From NCBI GenBank assembly GCA_019459525.1, contig JAIBEY010000030.1:1-64000 (forward strand): a DNA stretch of 64,000 nt, given 5' to 3'. Below the pieces are notes generated by a model. It made no database searches, had not been told where the DNA came from, and saw only the letters and a list, made by a program, of their open reading frames with translations. Positions 1 to 9,841 of this stretch are shown piece after piece (within the stretch, counting starts at the first letter, position 1; each line of letters begins with the position of its first letter). The position numbers and the translations under genes were made by a program. The DNA comes from Prolixibacteraceae bacterium. GTDB lineage: Bacteria > Bacteroidota > Bacteroidia > Bacteroidales > Prolixibacteraceae.

Positions 1-67
1 ATAATTTTTACAATTTTGAATATCAATTACGACATTGAAAAAAGGTAGTTTTTAGAGGGTACTTTTA

Positions 68-135
68 GGTGGTCAATTTAAATCGGCAACACATGGTCAA
101 TTTAAATCGGCACAGGGTGGTCAGTTTGACCGAAT
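68..135. mobile_element. IS21-like terminal repeats (end of an insertion sequence)
   Basis: Two exact 18-bp copies of GGTCAATTTAAATCGGCA lie at 71-88 and 95-112, 24 bp apart, followed by a diverged third copy (GGTCAGTTTGACCG) at 119-132. Multiple short direct repeats of the GGTCAATTT..CGG type are characteristic of the ends of IS21-family elements in Bacteroidota. No istA or istB coding sequence is visible, so either the element body lies left of the window or only a solo end remains. The family assignment is from memory of such ends, not from a search. Confidence 0.5.
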
Positions 136-1445
136 ATTACAGCCTAACCTCGCAAGAGGATTCGAACCAAGTTTCAAATATATTATAGATCCAATTGTTG
201 GATTTGTGTGCCAATTTTAAATATTTATCATAGTGAAATTGAAAATATATCAACCACTAATGTATTGATTTATAATTACTATAGTTGAATATTTGACATT
301 CTGAATTGATGATTGATATATTGGGGGAGTCTGAGGGAGGTGACGCAATTTTGATCAGGTTCAGCTTCATCCGACCACGAAGATATTTCACTCCTCCGGA
401 AATGTAAAGGCTAAAATGAACTTGATTTATTGTATGCTTTAAAATGGAATCAAGGCCTTGACATTACCTCCGCTGTTGAAATCCAGTATGTTTATCGAAT
501 GGAAGCCGGAGGTGTATTCAGCGATTGAGTATTTGTGTCGAGACTAAAAGCTTTTTAAGATGAGTGCAATAGAGATGACGCAAAATGCAACATCGGGCGT
601 AGAGGTGCCTGAAATGATAATTTACCTGAGTATAGTTCTTCATACTGGTTAACATCCACAATCCCAAAGTGTGATGATAGATGATAATCAAGAACTTAGC
701 CTAAACTTGCGATTAAGTGGTGTTTACGCCCAACCTCTCAAAATGCGGGTTTGGCGATTAAGGCGGCTGTAGCTATAGGTTTTCTAATTGTTGATGTACA
801 GATAGGTCTAGGCTATTATTCCCAAATAGAAGAGTTAGAATATTATCAGACTCTTGGTGTATCTAAATGCCGACATTCATACAGACTATTACCGATTCAT
901 ACCTGCAAAGGTGGTTGGTTCTATGTTGTATTGTAGATTGAGACTTTTCCACCAACCTAAAAGCAAAGTGAAATACTGAATCGGGTAAGAGCGTGCGCAC
1001 GTTCGATTTTGCTTGTAATCTTCTTACTTCTGCTATGTAGGGTATTAGAAGGCACATATTACTGTCCGGGGCTACTCTTTCTCTTTCGATTTTATAGGAT
1101 ATCGAAAACCTATAAAACCGTTAGGCCGTATCGCTCTGTAGTTAGGTGCTGATCTATCCTCACATAATACGAATTCTATAACAGGGAACACCAAGTCTGT
1201 CCTAGAATTCGGTATTATATGGAATATATCTTAGCTTGCTGTTAATATCTGCTCGATGGAGGTAACATTTGTTATTCTCGTCATTTCTCTGGTTGCAATA
1301 ATCTGCACAAAGAATGTCGTTGACGTTCATTTTTCAATTCATGACCCTAATCCTCAATCGGAAATTCGATTATTTGAGTGCTCACAAACGCTAAGAAATG
1401 CTAGGTGTAAATACCGAATGTTAGTGCTTTTGTTAGTGCGGTAAA
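136..1445. other. Gene-poor stretch, no supported gene
   Basis: Every open frame here is short and of random composition; no domain or start context stands out. The one visible structure is an imperfect inverted repeat, ATAATACGAATTCTA at 1164-1178 against TAGAATTCGGTATTAT at 1203-1218, with a 24-nt spacer. Lying between IS21-like end repeats and a tRNA gene, the stretch is probably decayed mobile DNA, which is inference. Confidence 0.4.
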
Positions 1446-1478
1446 ATAAAAAGCAGCTACAAGTTAATGTAACTGCTT
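1446..1478 (-). terminator. Rho-independent terminator after the tRNA
   Basis: Read on the minus strand, AAGCAGTTAC pairs with GTAGCTGCTT over 10 bp (one G-U) around an 8-nt loop, followed by TTTATTT. It lies 11 bp past the tRNA 3' end and probably ends the transcript containing that tRNA. Confidence 0.7.
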
Positions 1479-1488
1479 GATTTTCAAG

Positions 1489-1562
1489 TGGGCCCAACTG
1501 GGCTTGAACCAGTGACTCCCTGATTATGAGTCAGGTGCTCTAACCGACTGAGCTATAGGCCC
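1489..1562 (-). tRNA. tRNA with CAU anticodon (Met or Ile2)
   Basis: A full cloverleaf can be folded on the minus strand. The acceptor GGGCCTA pairs with TGGGCCC, the anticodon arm is CCTGA-CTCATAA-TCAGG giving anticodon CAU, and the T-arm has GGTTCAA. CCA is not encoded after discriminator A73, as is usual in this phylum. CAU is shared by elongator Met, initiator Met and lysidine-modified Ile tRNAs. Initiator is unlikely because the three G-C pairs typical of its anticodon stem are absent. Met versus Ile2 cannot be settled by eye. Confidence 0.9.
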
Positions 1563-1674
1563 TGAAATATTTTGACGGTTTTCTTTTCGGGTAGAAATTT
1601 AAAACCGATACTATGAACGTATTTTTTCGGAGTGCAAGTTTACTGAATTCATCGAGATTTAACAAACAAAATAA

Positions 1675-2391
1675 TCAAATTTCCTTTGATTCATTCGCTA
1701 TAGTTACAACAACTGTCTCTTGTTGCTCTTCTTTCACTTCAGTTTCGGTTTCTTTATCCTCTGTTTCAGTTTCGTGATGCTTTGCATCCAGATTATTAAA
1801 CTGTTTCCGGTAGAAAATAATAATAGAAAAGATACCTACTGATATTGCAGAATCGGCAATGTTGAACACCGGGCGAAAGAACTGAAAATCACTTCCGCCA
1901 GCAAATGGAACCCAATCGGGGTAAACTCCGGAAACCAACGGAAAATAAAACATATCAACTACCCGGCCATGTAAAAAAGTAGCATAACCGCCACCTTCCG
2001 GAAACAGCGTTGCCACTTGCCCGTAGCTGTCGTTGAAAATAATGCCGTAAAAGGCACTGTCGATGATGTTTCCGATTGCCCCGGCAAAAATCAGCGAAAC
2101 ACAGGCAATAAATCCCATTGGCAGATCCTTTTTTACCAGTTTCGTAATATACCAGCCAATTCCAAATACTGCAATTACCCGAAACAGGCTTAGGAATATT
2201 TTGCCGTATTCGCCGCCAAACTCAAACCCAAAAGCCATTCCGTTGTTTTCAACAAAATGAATCAGGAACCAATTTCCGATCACAGAGAATTCCTCCCCCA
2301 AAGTCATGTTTGTTTTGATCCATATCTTCAGGATTTGATCGACCAGCAAAACCAAAACAACAATAAGAATTGACTTCTTTAATTTTGACAT
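1675..2391 (-). CDS. lspA: Lipoprotein signal peptidase (signal peptidase II)
   Basis: Integral membrane aspartyl protease that cleaves the signal peptide of lipid-modified prolipoproteins in the inner membrane. Several hydrophobic segments are visible and both catalytic-Asp motifs of the family are present: GAIGNIIDSAFYG and FNIADSAIS. At 238 aa it is longer than the E. coli enzyme, because of a loop between the two Asp motifs and an acidic Glu/Thr-rich C-terminal tail of about 40 residues. The ATG at 2391 is preferred over an in-frame ATG 45 bp upstream because it gives MSKLKKS followed directly by the first membrane segment. It is the last gene of an ileS, DksA-like, lspA run on the minus strand. 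Confidence 0.93.
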   Translation of the reverse strand: MSKLKKSILIVVLVLLVDQILKIWIKTNMTLGEEFSVIGNWFLIHFVENNGMAFGFEFGGEYGKIFLSLFRVIAVFGIGWYITKLVKKDLPMGFIACVSLIFAGAIGNIIDSAFYGIIFNDSYGQVATLFPEGGGYATFLHGRVVDMFYFPLVSGVYPDWVPFAGGSDFQFFRPVFNIADSAISVGIFSIIIFYRKQFNNLDAKHHETETEDKETETEVKEEQQETVVVTIANESKEI

Positions 2392-2460
2392 GATGATGTT
2401 ATAAAAAATGATTGGAAGAATTACTCCTCCAATCATTTCGGGATATGTTTTTAATACGTT

Positions 2461-2838
2461 TTACTTTTGACTATTTTTTGCATCGATGCTCAAAGTGGCG
2501 TGCGGCACAGCACGTAAACGCTCCTTCGAAATTAACTTACCTGTTTCGCGGCAAATGCCGTAGGTTTTATTCTCGATACGCACCAAAGCAGCCTGCAAAT
2601 ATTGTATAAATTTTTGTTGGCGTTGAGCCAGTTTTCCTGCTTCTTCTTTCGACAAAGTAGCAGCTCCTTCTTCCAATACTTTAAAGGTTGGAGAGGTATC
2701 CTGGGTATCATTTCCATCGCTCTGGGTTATGGAGCTTTTGTACATTTCGTAGTCTTTTTGAGCCTTCCCGAGTTTTTCAAGAATTAGTTGTTTAAATTCC
2801 TGCAACTCATCGTCCGAATATCTGTTCTTTTCACTCAT
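2461..2838 (-). CDS. TraR/DksA-family protein with degenerate zinc finger
   Basis: A 125-aa protein with a coiled-coil-prone N-terminal half (rich in Glu, Lys and Gln) and a C-terminal DksA/TraR finger signature around YGICRETGKLISKERL. DksA proteins insert a coiled coil into the RNA polymerase secondary channel and act with ppGpp. Of the four usual zinc Cys positions only the first is Cys; the others read Thr, His and Ser, so metal binding is doubtful. It sits 70 bp upstream of lspA and 119 bp downstream of ileS on the same strand, a common Bacteroidota arrangement. It could be a DksA-like polymerase regulator that no longer needs zinc. Confidence 0.85.
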   Translation of the reverse strand: MSEKNRYSDDELQEFKQLILEKLGKAQKDYEMYKSSITQSDGNDTQDTSPTFKVLEEGAATLSKEEAGKLAQRQQKFIQYLQAALVRIENKTYGICRETGKLISKERLRAVPHATLSIDAKNSQK

Positions 2839-2957
2839 AACATAAAAGCTTTAGTTTTCGTTCCTGAAACCGGTTGTAAATTCCAGCCTCAGACTCTAAA
2901 AGTATAAAAATATTTCTAATTCAAACAGGCATTTTAGTATTCCGGAAACTTTATGAA

Positions 2958-5900
2958 TTACGAATTTCGTTCAACCTGAATGCGTGCTTCAACATCGGTA
3001 TCAATCTCAACCAGATGTGAACGTTCGGTATCAACCTGATCAACCATAACTAGTTCTGATGCAAGTGTCTGGTTGCTGATATACTCTTTAAAATTCAAAA
3101 CCGCACGGTTGTAAAAATCGTGCTTCTGAATTTTTAATACGATCCGGTCAGTCACTTCAAAGTCGCTGTCCTTCCGTATATTCTGAATCTTATTAATGAA
3201 CTCGCGTGCAATTCCTTCCTGCTTCAAATCTTCGGTCAGGTTAATGTCGAGCGCAATGGTTAAACCGCCTTCGCTGGCTACTGTCCAACCGGGGATATCC
3301 TCGGTCTGAATCTCCACATCTTCCAAACTCAATGTAATAACCTCGCCACCGATATTTAGTTCATAAACTCCGCTTTTTTCGAGCTGGCTAATATCTTCCT
3401 GGTTAAACCCGGCTATTTCTCCTGAAATCTGTTTCATCAGTTTGCCAAATTTGGGCCCGAGTGTTTTGAAATTAGCTTTTATCTTTTTACTGATAATTCC
3501 GGCTGCATCGGTAAGGTATTCCACCTCTTTTACATTTACTTCCGAAAGAATAATGTTTTTTACTGCATCAAATTGCACCTGAAAATCGTTATTCAAAACC
3601 GGAACCATGATTTTAGCCAGTGGTTGACGGACTTTCAGTTTTTCTTTCCGGCGAAGTCCTAAAATCATCGATGAAGCCTTTTGTGCAAGGGCCATCTTTT
3701 GTTCCAGGTCGGAGTTAATCAACGACTCCTCAAAATCAGGAAAATTGGCCAGATGAACGCTCTGGTCAGTCTCTTTTCCAGTGATTTTATTCAGGTCGGT
3801 ATAAAGCAAATCGGCATAAAACGGGGCAATAGGTGCCGAAAGTTTGGCAATTGTATTTAAGCAGGTGTAAAGCGTTTGGTATGCCGATACTTTATCAGTA
3901 TCGTACGAACCGCCCCAATAACGTTTGCGGCTCAGACGAACAAACCAGTTGCTCAGGTTTTCCGAAACAAATTCTGAAATGGCTCGTCCGGCGCGTGTAG
4001 GTTCATAGTTTTCGTAACTTTCGCCAACTTCTTTTACCAACGAATTGAGCAATGATATAATCCATTGGTCCAACTCAGGCCTTTCGTTCACCGGAATTTC
4101 TTCTTCAGCATAAGTAAACCCATCGATGTTGGCATACATGGCGAAGAAATTATAGGTATTGTAAAGTGTTCCGAAGAACTTACGTTTGACTTCATCCACC
4201 CCTGAAATGTCGAATTTCAGGTTGTCCCAAGGCTGCGAGTTGGTCAGCATGTACCAACGTAACGGGTCGGAACCATTTTCTTCAATGGCTGCAAAAGGCT
4301 CAACAGCATTGCCCAACCGTTTCGACATTTTATTTCCATTTTTGTCGAGTACCAATCCGTTGGAGATGATGTTTTTGAAAGCCACCGATTCGTCAATCAT
4401 GGTTGCAATAGCATGCAACGTAAAGAACCATCCGCGGGTTTGGTCAACACCTTCAGCAATAAAATCGGCCGGAAAAACCTGATTGAATTTCTCCTTATTT
4501 TCGAACGGGAAGTGACGTTGCGCATAAGGCATGGCTCCGGAATCGAACCAAACATCAATCAAATCGGGCTCGCGGAACATTTTTTTACCAGTTGCTGAAA
4601 CCAGGAAAATATCGTCAACAAACGGTCGGTGAAGATCGATCTTTTCATAGTTTTCTTTCCGGTTGTTACCCACTTCAAAACCTTCGAAAATGTTTTTATC
4701 CATAACCCCGGCAGCCACCGCGGCATTGATTTCGTTCATCAGTTCTTCGGTAGAACCAATACATTTTGTTTCGGCACCATCTTCGGTTCTCCAGATCGGA
4801 AGCGGAGTTCCCCAGAAACGGGAGCGGCTCAGGTTCCAGTCAACCAGGTTCTCGAGCCAGTTTCCGAAACGTCCGGTTCCGGTTGAGGCAGGTTTCCAGT
4901 TGATGGTATTGTTGAGAGCAATCATTTTATCTTTTACCGCCGTGGTACGGATAAACCAGGAATCCAGCGGATAATACAGGATCGGTTTATCGGTGCGCCA
5001 GCAATGCGGGTAGTTGTGTACATGTTTTTCAACTTTGAATGCTTTGTTCTCTTTTTTAAGCATCACGCAGATGTCGATATCTACAGTAGCATCATCCTCT
5101 GTCAGTTTTTCGTCATAGGCATTCTTCACGAAACGTCCGGCAAATTCAGAATAACTAAGCTGATTCACATATTCAGCAACAAAAGCCTGATCCATATTTT
5201 CCAAGAGAAAGAACCGTCCGTTGCGGTCAACCAAAGGCTGGCGCTTTCCGTCCCTGTCATCAACAATCAACGGGGATATGCCATGCTGCTTGGCAACACG
5301 ATCATCATCAGCTCCAAAAGTTGGGGCAATGTGCACGATACCTGTTCCATCTTCGGTCGTTACGAAGTCGCCTGTAATTACGCGAAAAGCATCGCCTTTT
5401 GGTTTTACCCATTTAATAAGCTGTTCGTAGTTAACCCCTTCCAGTTGGGTTCCGGTATATTCGCCCAAAACGCGGTATGGAATTTTTTTATCGCCCTGCG
5501 CATAATCTTCAAAAGGCAATTCTGCATTCTTCGGATCGAAATGTGCGGCCAACAGGTTTTTAGCCAGAATCAATGTAACCGGTGCGCCAGTATAGGGATT
5601 AAATGTCCTGACTTTCAGATATGTAATTTTTGGACCAACACAAAGTGCGGTGTTCGATGGCAAAGTCCAAGGCGTAGTTGTCCAGGCAAGAAAATACAAA
5701 TCAGTTTCTACGCCATCGAAAAGGAATTCCGATTTTTCATCCCTGACAGCTTTAAATTGTGCTACGGCTGTGGTGTCTTTCACATCGCGGTAGCACCCAG
5801 GCTGATTCAGTTCGTGCGAGCTAAGACCAGTACCGGCAGCCGGTGAAAACGGCTGGATCGTATATCCTTTGTACAGTAAATTCTTTTCAAAAAGTTGTTT

Positions 5901-6395
5901 CAGTAACCACCAGATGGTTTCGATGTAACGATTGTCATACGTAATATAGGGGTCGTCCATATTCACCCAATAGCCCATTTGGCGGGTGAGTTCTTCCCAT
6001 TCGCGGGTATATTTCATCACCTCGGTACGGCAAGCCGCATTGTACTCGGCTACACTTATTTTTTTCCCGATGTCGTCTTTGGTTATCCCGAGAGATTTTT
6101 CAACTCCTAATTCAACTGGCAGTCCGTGCGTATCCCATCCGGCCTTGCGGTGCACCCGAAAGCCTTTCATGGTTTTATAGCGGCAGAAAGTATCTTTAAT
6201 GGCACGTGCCATCACATGGTGAATGCCGGGCATTCCATTAGCCGATGGAGGTCCTTCGTAAAATACAAAAGTAGGGTGGCCTTCGCGGGTTGAAATACTT
6301 TTATGAAAGGTATCGTTGTCTTCCCATTTTTTCAATATATCCTTGTTGATTTGGGAAAGGTCTAATTGCTTGTAAACCTGAAATTTATTGCTCAT
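2958..6395 (-). CDS. ileS: Isoleucyl-tRNA synthetase
   Basis: Class I aminoacyl-tRNA synthetase that charges tRNA-Ile in the cytoplasm. The HIGH-type motif reads GIHH near residue 56 in the context PPSANGMPGIHHVMARAIKD, and the KMSKS-type loop reads KMSKR near residue 690. A CP1 editing domain lies between them and an anticodon-binding domain follows. At about 1145 aa, with KMSKR and no C-terminal zinc finger, it resembles the eukaryote-like IleRS clade (IleS2 type), several members of which are mupirocin-insensitive; the clade call is inference. The ATG at 6395 (MSNKFQVYKQ) is chosen over one 39 bp upstream because conservation begins there. Confidence 0.96.
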   Translation of the reverse strand: MSNKFQVYKQLDLSQINKDILKKWEDNDTFHKSISTREGHPTFVFYEGPPSANGMPGIHHVMARAIKDTFCRYKTMKGFRVHRKAGWDTHGLPVELGVEKSLGITKDDIGKKISVAEYNAACRTEVMKYTREWEELTRQMGYWVNMDDPYITYDNRYIETIWWLLKQLFEKNLLYKGYTIQPFSPAAGTGLSSHELNQPGCYRDVKDTTAVAQFKAVRDEKSEFLFDGVETDLYFLAWTTTPWTLPSNTALCVGPKITYLKVRTFNPYTGAPVTLILAKNLLAAHFDPKNAELPFEDYAQGDKKIPYRVLGEYTGTQLEGVNYEQLIKWVKPKGDAFRVITGDFVTTEDGTGIVHIAPTFGADDDRVAKQHGISPLIVDDRDGKRQPLVDRNGRFFLLENMDQAFVAEYVNQLSYSEFAGRFVKNAYDEKLTEDDATVDIDICVMLKKENKAFKVEKHVHNYPHCWRTDKPILYYPLDSWFIRTTAVKDKMIALNNTINWKPASTGTGRFGNWLENLVDWNLSRSRFWGTPLPIWRTEDGAETKCIGSTEELMNEINAAVAAGVMDKNIFEGFEVGNNRKENYEKIDLHRPFVDDIFLVSATGKKMFREPDLIDVWFDSGAMPYAQRHFPFENKEKFNQVFPADFIAEGVDQTRGWFFTLHAIATMIDESVAFKNIISNGLVLDKNGNKMSKRLGNAVEPFAAIEENGSDPLRWYMLTNSQPWDNLKFDISGVDEVKRKFFGTLYNTYNFFAMYANIDGFTYAEEEIPVNERPELDQWIISLLNSLVKEVGESYENYEPTRAGRAISEFVSENLSNWFVRLSRKRYWGGSYDTDKVSAYQTLYTCLNTIAKLSAPIAPFYADLLYTDLNKITGKETDQSVHLANFPDFEESLINSDLEQKMALAQKASSMILGLRRKEKLKVRQPLAKIMVPVLNNDFQVQFDAVKNIILSEVNVKEVEYLTDAAGIISKKIKANFKTLGPKFGKLMKQISGEIAGFNQEDISQLEKSGVYELNIGGEVITLSLEDVEIQTEDIPGWTVASEGGLTIALDINLTEDLKQEGIAREFINKIQNIRKDSDFEVTDRIVLKIQKHDFYNRAVLNFKEYISNQTLASELVMVDQVDTERSHLVEIDTDVEARIQVERNS

Positions 6396-6570
6396 TTGAA
6401 CGTAAATTATAGCCTTATTTTTTAAAAGGTACAAATATAGAAAAATTTAGTATTGGAATTTAAAAAGGTTTTGCACCAATCTTAAATTGCCCAATTGCAA
6501 TAATAAATTAATATTCAGGCTTGTTTGAATTGTAAAATGTGTCTCGGTGGCAGGTTTCCCGGGGCCAAAT

Positions 6571-6612
6571 AAAAAGCCAGCCTAATCCATTTTCAGATAA
6601 GATCAGACTGGC
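6571..6612 (-). terminator. Terminator of the response regulator gene
   Basis: On the minus strand GCCAGTCTGATC pairs with GGATTAGGCTGGC over 12 bp (two G-U), followed by TTTTTATTT. It lies 33 bp past the stop of the response regulator and separates it from ileS downstream. Confidence 0.75.
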
Positions 6613-6644
6613 ATTATATCGTTTATTAAAAAGGCAGGGAAATT

Positions 6645-7349
6645 TTATTCCACAAACTTATACCCGATTCCTTTTAGCGTTTTGATATGATCATTTCCGA
6701 TTTTTTCGCGGAGTTTTCGAATGTGTACATCAATGGTGCGGTCACCAACCACTACATTATCGCCCCAAACCGAATAGTAAATTTCTTCGCGGGTAAACAC
6801 TTTGCCGGGTTTTGAAACCAAAAGCGAGAGTAATTCAAATTCTTTTCGCGGAAGGATCATTTCATTTCCATCTTGCACGATCAGGTAACGTTCTTTATCA
6901 ATTACCAGACTTCCGATGGTAACCGTGTGTGCGCTTTCAACAATTGTGGCCTGAGGGGTTCCTGGTGCTGAGGTCCTTTTCAAAAGAGCCTTAACCCTGC
7001 TAACCAAAACTTTAGGTCTGATGGGCTTCGTGATATAATCGTCGGCACCAGCTTCAAAGCCTGCAATTTGCGAATAATCTTCACCTCTTGCAGTAAGAAA
7101 TGCAATGATGGTATGTTGCAAAGCCGGAATTCTTCTGATTTCTTCACAGGCTGCTATACCGTCCATTTCAGGCATCATCACATCCAGGATAATCAGATCA
7201 GGAAGCGCCTTCTCTGCAACTTTAATGGCTTCAGCACCGTTTTGGGCTGTATATACTTTGTATCCTTCTTTCTCCAGGTTATAGCTGATAAATTCCAGAA
7301 TATCAACTTCGTCATCCACCAGCAGAATTTTTGATTGACTTTCGCTCAT
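6645..7349 (-). CDS. OmpR/PhoB-family response regulator
   Basis: A 234-aa two-component regulator. The receiver domain (about 1-125) has acidic residues D12/D13, phospho-acceptor D56 in LIILDVMMP, and the switch Lys in DDYITKPI. A winged-helix DNA-binding domain follows at about 140-234, with the family signature VWGDNVVVGDRTIDVHIRKLREK. The kinase gene lies 170 bp upstream on the same strand, and this gene is closed by its own terminator. The kinase has two membrane segments and the regulator is PhoB-like, so a PhoR/PhoB-type pair is plausible, but the stimulus cannot be read from the sequence. Confidence 0.92.
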   Translation of the reverse strand: MSESQSKILLVDDEVDILEFISYNLEKEGYKVYTAQNGAEAIKVAEKALPDLIILDVMMPEMDGIAACEEIRRIPALQHTIIAFLTARGEDYSQIAGFEAGADDYITKPIRPKVLVSRVKALLKRTSAPGTPQATIVESAHTVTIGSLVIDKERYLIVQDGNEMILPRKEFELLSLLVSKPGKVFTREEIYYSVWGDNVVVGDRTIDVHIRKLREKIGNDHIKTLKGIGYKFVE

Positions 7350-7519
7350 AGTAGTTTTGATTTTAGTTTTAAAAGTAAAGATTACTTTTTTATGAGTTGA
7401 TATATTTCGTTTAAAATTGTTTGAAAATTAGCAATTTCATTTGAAACGATACCAATTCCTGAGATTTTATTTCGAATCCCGACAGCAAGCACTTCCTGAA
7501 AGGAATGCAGACCTGGAAT

Positions 7520-8560
7520 TTATTTGGCCTTTTCGAGTGTAAAAGTAAATGTTGTTCCTTTGTCGATCACACTCTTAACATTTATTGTCTGGTCGTGTGC
7601 TTCGATGATGTGTTTCACAATTGAAAGACCAAGGCCTGTGCCTCCCATTTCGCGCGAACGTGACTTATCGACCCGATAAAAACGCTCGAAAATACGGGGC
7701 AAGTCATTTTTCTCCATCCCGATTCCGTTGTCGCTGATTTCAATCAGGATCGTTTCGTGCAGATCGTAAAACCCAACCTTCACATAACCCCGTTTTTTAC
7801 CGTATTTAATACCGTTCCCAACCAGATTATTCATCACTTCCATGATTCGCTTTTTATCTGCATGAATCATGATCGGTTTATCTGTTTTCGTGGTAAACTG
7901 CAACGAAATACCACGCTCGTTGGCAAGCATTTGCGCCAGATCAAACACATCTTCGGTAAGCTTTACCAAATCAAAGTCAATCAGGTTTATTTTCAACTCT
8001 CCCGATTCCAGTTTTGTAATCGATTCCAGATCTTCTACAATAGAAATCATTCGGTCGATACTTTTTTCGGTTCGCTGCAAGTATAGTTTATTGATTTTGG
8101 GATCGTCAATTCCCCCTTCAAGCAAGGTAAGCACATAGCCCTGAATATTAAAAATCGGTGTTTTTAATTCGTGCGAAACATTGCCTACAAATTCTTTTCT
8201 ATATTTCTCCAAATCTTTCAAACGGGTAATTTCCTCAGTCTGATTCTTAGCCCATTCTTCCACTTCCTTCTGAACATCCGCAATGTTGGTGGTGCTAATC
8301 TTTTCGAGTAACTTATTTTTTTTCCCGCTGATGGGCACTTCACGGATCGTTTTATAAATCGGTTTAATTTTTTCGTTGATATACCTGTTCAGTATAAAAA
8401 GTACAAGAAAATAGGAAAGCGCACAGAACAAAACAATGAAAAGGATCGAAAAAACCGGACCAAAATCCTTTTTCGACCGAATCAGGAAAAAACCAAAATT
8501 CGAAATAAATAACAGGGCCGTAATGTATAACGACAGGCGTTTGGCTGAATATGTTTTCAT
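7520..8560 (-). CDS. Membrane sensor histidine kinase
   Basis: A 346-aa kinase with two transmembrane segments at about 11-28 and 36-57 and a very short periplasmic loop, so it may sense within the membrane. The HisKA phospho-acceptor is H130 in GNVSHELKTP. The ATPase domain shows an N-box (NNLVGNGIKYG), G1 (ISDNGIGM), an F-box (RIFERFYRVD) and G2 (GGTGLGLSI). There is no periplasmic sensor domain and no clear PAS domain. It is the likely partner of the PhoB-like regulator just downstream. Confidence 0.92.
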   Translation of the reverse strand: MKTYSAKRLSLYITALLFISNFGFFLIRSKKDFGPVFSILFIVLFCALSYFLVLFILNRYINEKIKPIYKTIREVPISGKKNKLLEKISTTNIADVQKEVEEWAKNQTEEITRLKDLEKYRKEFVGNVSHELKTPIFNIQGYVLTLLEGGIDDPKINKLYLQRTEKSIDRMISIVEDLESITKLESGELKINLIDFDLVKLTEDVFDLAQMLANERGISLQFTTKTDKPIMIHADKKRIMEVMNNLVGNGIKYGKKRGYVKVGFYDLHETILIEISDNGIGMEKNDLPRIFERFYRVDKSRSREMGGTGLGLSIVKHIIEAHDQTINVKSVIDKGTTFTFTLEKAK

Positions 8561-8728
8561 AGATCAATTGTATTTCGTGAAAGCCAGTGCAAAATTAATT
8601 GATTTTATGAGGTTAAGCCATTTTTCTGGTTGCCCGGTACTCATTCTTAACTTCCTGATTTAAATCGGATAGTATTAAGGCCATATTCAAATCGCAACAA
8701 ACGATTACTGACAACAATTCTGTCGAAT

Positions 8729-9841
8729 CTAGTTTGAGAAAAAGCGCTTATAAAAGTTAAAGTGATCTTTGTACCAGCGTGGGTTGCGCAAACGACGGGC
8801 AATTGACCGCCTCATTTCTTTAGAATACAACGATTTCAGGAATTGAAAAACGTATCCGCCAAAAATACGTTTCGAAATAAAAATGGCACTTCGGAATACA
8901 GTATAAAAGAACCGCGATTGGTAATTGAGCGAATGCTTTTTCGTTAAAACCCAGAAGTTAAAATTACGATAAGGATAAAATGTTTCGTCGAGACCAAGGG
9001 CAAGCCTTGCAAACGCGAAGTAAGCAACAGCCTTTTGTTTGCTCTTTATATGCTCAACGGCACGCGATAAATCAGTTCTTTTCGAAAGTAAGTACAAATC
9101 ATAAAGATCCCGAAAAGAAACAGTGCCGTACAAATACCCTTCATTCGCCAACTGGCTGTGTATAAAATTATGAATAACTTTATGGTTATCCGAAGGAACA
9201 TAACATCCTGAAAGACTGCCAACAGGCTTCTTTTCAGCTTCAATCAGCCCGGTATTAAACCAACTTTGGTAATCTTTCTTTACCGGCAAGCGGTGAATCT
9301 CGATAATAGAAACGTAATCCGGGTGATAAAGCCTTGGGTAATGTTTTTCGGTAGCTATATCACCAGAAAATGGCTCAACCATCGCATAACCTTCATTTTC
9401 CAACAGTTTTGCCGACAATAGATAATCCTTCTCCTGAACGAGAAAATCGATATCGCTTAAAATACGTTCCCCGATGTTGGAATAAAGCCCATCGAGCAGG
9501 TAGGCTGCCCCTTTTAAAAACAACGGTTCAACCCCATGCTTATTCAGGGTGCGGGAAATCGCTTCCAGTTGTTGAAGTATCTGTTTGTTCCGGTGGTAAT
9601 TTAATTCAAAGATATCGTTCAGATGAGTTGCCAACTCTTCAGGCAAATGCCTGATAAGGCCGTAATTCCTGAATTTAAGGTAAACCAGCGGAAGGATTAA
9701 ATGACCACTGCATAATTCTACAAACCGTTGCCAATCGATCAGTTCGGATTTGCATAATCGTACAATCTCCTGTCCGAATTCAGGGTGATCATCCAGCGAC
9801 AAACATTTTCCGGTAAAATAGAATAGCTCTTTATTCGTCAT
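8729..9841 (-). CDS. NTP_transf_5-type nucleotidyltransferase family protein
   Basis: A 370-aa protein with the nucleotidyltransferase-fold signature LFLKGAAYLL (about 107-116) followed by ERILSDIDFLV (D130, D132), the paired acidic residues expected to bind metal. The best match from memory is the uncharacterised nucleotidyltransferase family PF14907. Members often sit beside HPr-kinase-like and PqqD-like proteins in peptide-modification loci. Its start overlaps the end of the upstream HPr-kinase-like gene by 11 bp, so the two are almost certainly co-transcribed and translationally coupled. The substrate is unknown; a peptide-tailoring role is inferred only from context. Confidence 0.8.
   Translation of the reverse strand: MTNKELFYFTGKCLSLDDHPEFGQEIVRLCKSELIDWQRFVELCSGHLILPLVYLKFRNYGLIRHLPEELATHLNDIFELNYHRNKQILQQLEAISRTLNKHGVEPLFLKGAAYLLDGLYSNIGERILSDIDFLVQEKDYLLSAKLLENEGYAMVEPFSGDIATEKHYPRLYHPDYVSIIEIHRLPVKKDYQSWFNTGLIEAEKKPVGSLSGCYVPSDNHKVIHNFIHSQLANEGYLYGTVSFRDLYDLYLLSKRTDLSRAVEHIKSKQKAVAYFAFARLALGLDETFYPYRNFNFWVLTKKHSLNYQSRFFYTVFRSAIFISKRIFGGYVFQFLKSLYSKEMRRSIARRLRNPRWYKDHFNFYKRFFSN

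Noticed and set aside
751-1057. Overlapping 61- and 64-codon frames on opposite strands
   Set aside because: Random composition, no family pattern, and mutual overlap; treated as non-coding.
5004-5846. Long open frame on the plus strand inside ileS
   Set aside because: It is antisense to a well-supported isoleucyl-tRNA synthetase and has no domain pattern; a shadow frame.
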